This document shows positions 62,558 to 64,000 of a stretch of 64,000 nucleotides of DNA, one piece after another (the stretch's first letter is position 1; each line of letters starts with the position of its first letter). Position numbers and translations under genes: made by a program. The DNA is from Mycolicibacter longobardus. GTDB taxonomy: Bacteria; Actinomycetota; Actinomycetes; Mycobacteriales; Mycobacteriaceae. The notes under the pieces are model-generated. The model saw only the letters and a list, made by a program, of their open reading frames with translations, was not told the DNA's origin and ran no database searches. The DNA is taken from contig NZ_LQPG01000017.1 of the NCBI RefSeq assembly GCF_002102265.1, positions 1 through 64,000 on the forward strand, read 5' to 3'.

Positions 62558-63867
62558 CGGTCCACCCCACCCATGACCGGGTCGATGCTGGCGACCGCGC
62601 CGATCACGTCGGCGATCAGCGCGCCCTCGCTCATGGCGGCGACGGCCTGCAGGTTGGTGAACGAGGGATCCCGGTAGTGCACCCGGTAAGGCCGGGTGCC
62701 CCCGTCGCTGACCATGTGCACCCCGAGTTCGCCGCGGGGCGACTCGACCGAGACGAACACCTGACCCGGCGGCACCCACAGATCCTCGGTGACCCGCTTG
62801 AAGTGGTGGATCAAACCCTCCATCGAGTGGCCCATGATCCAGGCGATGTGCTCCTTGGAGTTGCCCTGCCCGTCGGGGCCGACCTTCAGATCGCCCGGCC
62901 AGGCGATCTTGCGGTCTTCGACCATGACGGGATCGCCGTGCAACCTGGCCAATCTCTCTGTACATTGCTCGACGATTTTCAGGGACTCCTTGATCTCCGC
63001 GATGCGGATCAGGTAGCGGCCGTAGGCGTCACAACCGTCATCGGTGATCACATCGAATTCGTAGTCCTGATAGCCGCAATAGGGCTCCACGCGGCGCACG
63101 TCATAGGGCAGACCCGTCGACCGCAGGACCGGCCCGGTGATGCCCAGCGCCATGCACCCGGTCAGGTCCAGGTATCCCACGCCCTTGGTGCGGGCCTTCC
63201 AGATGTAGTTCTCGGTGAGCAGGTCCTCGATGTCCTTGAGCCGCTCAGGCATCAGCTTGAGGAAGTCACGGATCTGGGGGATCACCTCGTCGGGCAGGTC
63301 CACCGACACCCCGCCGGGCCGGATGTACTGATGGTTCATCCGCAGGCCGGTGATCGCTTCGAAGATGTCGAGCACCAGCTCGCGTTCCCGGAAACCGAAC
63401 AGCATCACCGAGAGCGCCCCGAGTTCCATGCCACCGGTCGCGAGCGCGACCAGGTGCGAGGAGATGCGGTTGAGCTCCATCATCAGCACCCGGATGGTGC
63501 TGGCGCGCTTCGGGATATCGTCGGTGATGCCGAGCAGCTTCTCCACCCCGAGGCAGTAGGCGACCTCGTTGAAGAACGGTGACAGGTAGTCCATCCGCGT
63601 CACGAACGTGACGCCCTGGGTCCAGTAACGGCTTTCCAGGTTCTTTTCGATGCCGGTGTGCAGATAGCCTATGCCGCAACGGGCTTCGGTCACCGTTTCG
63701 CCGTCGAGTTCGAGAATCAGGCGCAGCACGCCGTGCGTCGACGGGTGCTGGGGACCCATGTTGACGACGATGCGTTCACCGGGATCGGCGGCCTTGGCCG
63801 CCTCGACCACCTGGTCCCATTCCTGCCCGCCGACGTTCAGGACCTTGCGGGGCGTGTCGGTGCTCAT
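62554..63867 (-). CDS. nuoD: NADH dehydrogenase subunit D
   Basis: A 437-residue quinone-site subunit of the connecting module. The motif [15 protein letters not shown], whose His lines the quinone site, is present, as are [14 protein letters not shown] and the C-terminal DPVMGGVDR. The ATG directly follows the nuoC stop codon with no gap. Confidence 0.96.
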   Translation of the reverse strand: MSTDTPRKVLNVGGQEWDQVVEAAKAADPGERIVVNMGPQHPSTHGVLRLILELDGETVTEARCGIGYLHTGIEKNLESRYWTQGVTFVTRMDYLSPFFNEVAYCLGVEKLLGITDDIPKRASTIRVLMMELNRISSHLVALATGGMELGALSVMLFGFRERELVLDIFEAITGLRMNHQYIRPGGVSVDLPDEVIPQIRDFLKLMPERLKDIEDLLTENYIWKARTKGVGYLDLTGCMALGITGPVLRSTGLPYDVRRVEPYCGYQDYEFDVITDDGCDAYGRYLIRIAEIKESLKIVEQCTERLARLHGDPVMVEDRKIAWPGDLKVGPDGQGNSKEHIAWIMGHSMEGLIHHFKRVTEDLWVPPGQVFVSVESPRGELGVHMVSDGGTRPYRVHYRDPSFTNLQAVAAMSEGALIADVIGAVASIDPVMGGVDR

Positions 63868-64000
63868 CTACTTGTAGGCCCTCCGCTGGTCTGGCGGCGG
63901 TATCTGCGCGCCCTTGTACTCGACGGGGATGCCGCCCAACGGATAGTCCTTGCGTTGGGGATGGCCGTGCCAGTCGTCGGGCATCTCGATCCGGGTCAGC
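63868..64000 (-). CDS. nuoC: NADH dehydrogenase subunit C, C-terminal end only
   Basis: The right window edge cuts this gene; 43 C-terminal codons and the TAG at 63868 are visible. They read [16 protein letters not shown] followed by [17 protein letters not shown], the hallmark end of NuoC (30-kDa subunit). nuoA and nuoB would lie beyond the edge. Confidence 0.93.
   Translation of the reverse strand, partial: LTRIEMPDDWHGHPQRKDYPLGGIPVEYKGAQIPPPDQRRAYK

Overview
The window is GC-rich, densely coded actinobacterial DNA. Gene content and order point to a Mycobacteriaceae chromosome. Markers are AdnAB, UvrD2 with HRDC and a four-cysteine motif, WhiB7, mycoredoxin, MoeZ, a DUF732 secreted protein, a DesA3-type desaturase with its reductase, and a 14-gene-type nuo operon. 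From memory, much of 141-30427 follows the M. tuberculosis Rv3212 to Rv3193c order, 41699-44601 resembles Rv3169-Rv3167c, 46840-48983 resembles Rv3229c-Rv3230c, and 49936-64000 resembles nuoN to nuoC. The species is not identified.

Layout. 1-9399: membrane-anchored propeller protein, RhlE helicase, ferritin-like protein, DUF3107, TetR, DUF3152 metalloprotease-like protein, MoeZ, an APH-like protein, an alkyltransferase-like protein and a lipase-type hydrolase. 9457-20378: DNA repair and redox block with adnA-adnB, a K+ channel with a TrkA-N domain, nudC, mrx1 and uvrD2. 20419-21617: a vapBC pair sits between uvrD2 and whiB7, and whiB7 has a long leader holding a small upstream ORF and a strong intrinsic terminator. 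21622-30427: ABC1-type kinase, a zinc-cysteine cyclodehydratase-like protein, an acyltransferase, a DUF2342-type protein, a PDZ/Lon-like protease and a large UPF0182 membrane protein. 30436-33679: an operon of a small membrane protein, two DUF2236 oxygenase-like proteins and a double-HTH TetR. 33989-38634: initiator tRNA with terminator, followed by an accessory-looking stretch (DUF732, short PucR-type regulator, steroid-reductase-like membrane protein, RibD/DHFR-like protein, tandem NTF2-like protein, second PIN toxin-antitoxin pair). 38635-49895: lipid and redox metabolism. 49936-64000: proton-pumping NADH dehydrogenase (complex I), all on the minus strand, ending inside nuoC at the right edge.

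Expression signals. Several genes have a TANNNT hexamer 6-7 nt before the ATG or GTG, the arrangement expected for leaderless mycobacterial transcripts. The most instructive regulatory element is the whiB7 leader: the 3' end of an alanine-rich 35-codon upstream ORF can pair with the 5' arm of the terminator, giving mutually exclusive terminator and antiterminator structures. I saw no rRNA, CRISPR array, insertion sequence, integrase or replication origin.
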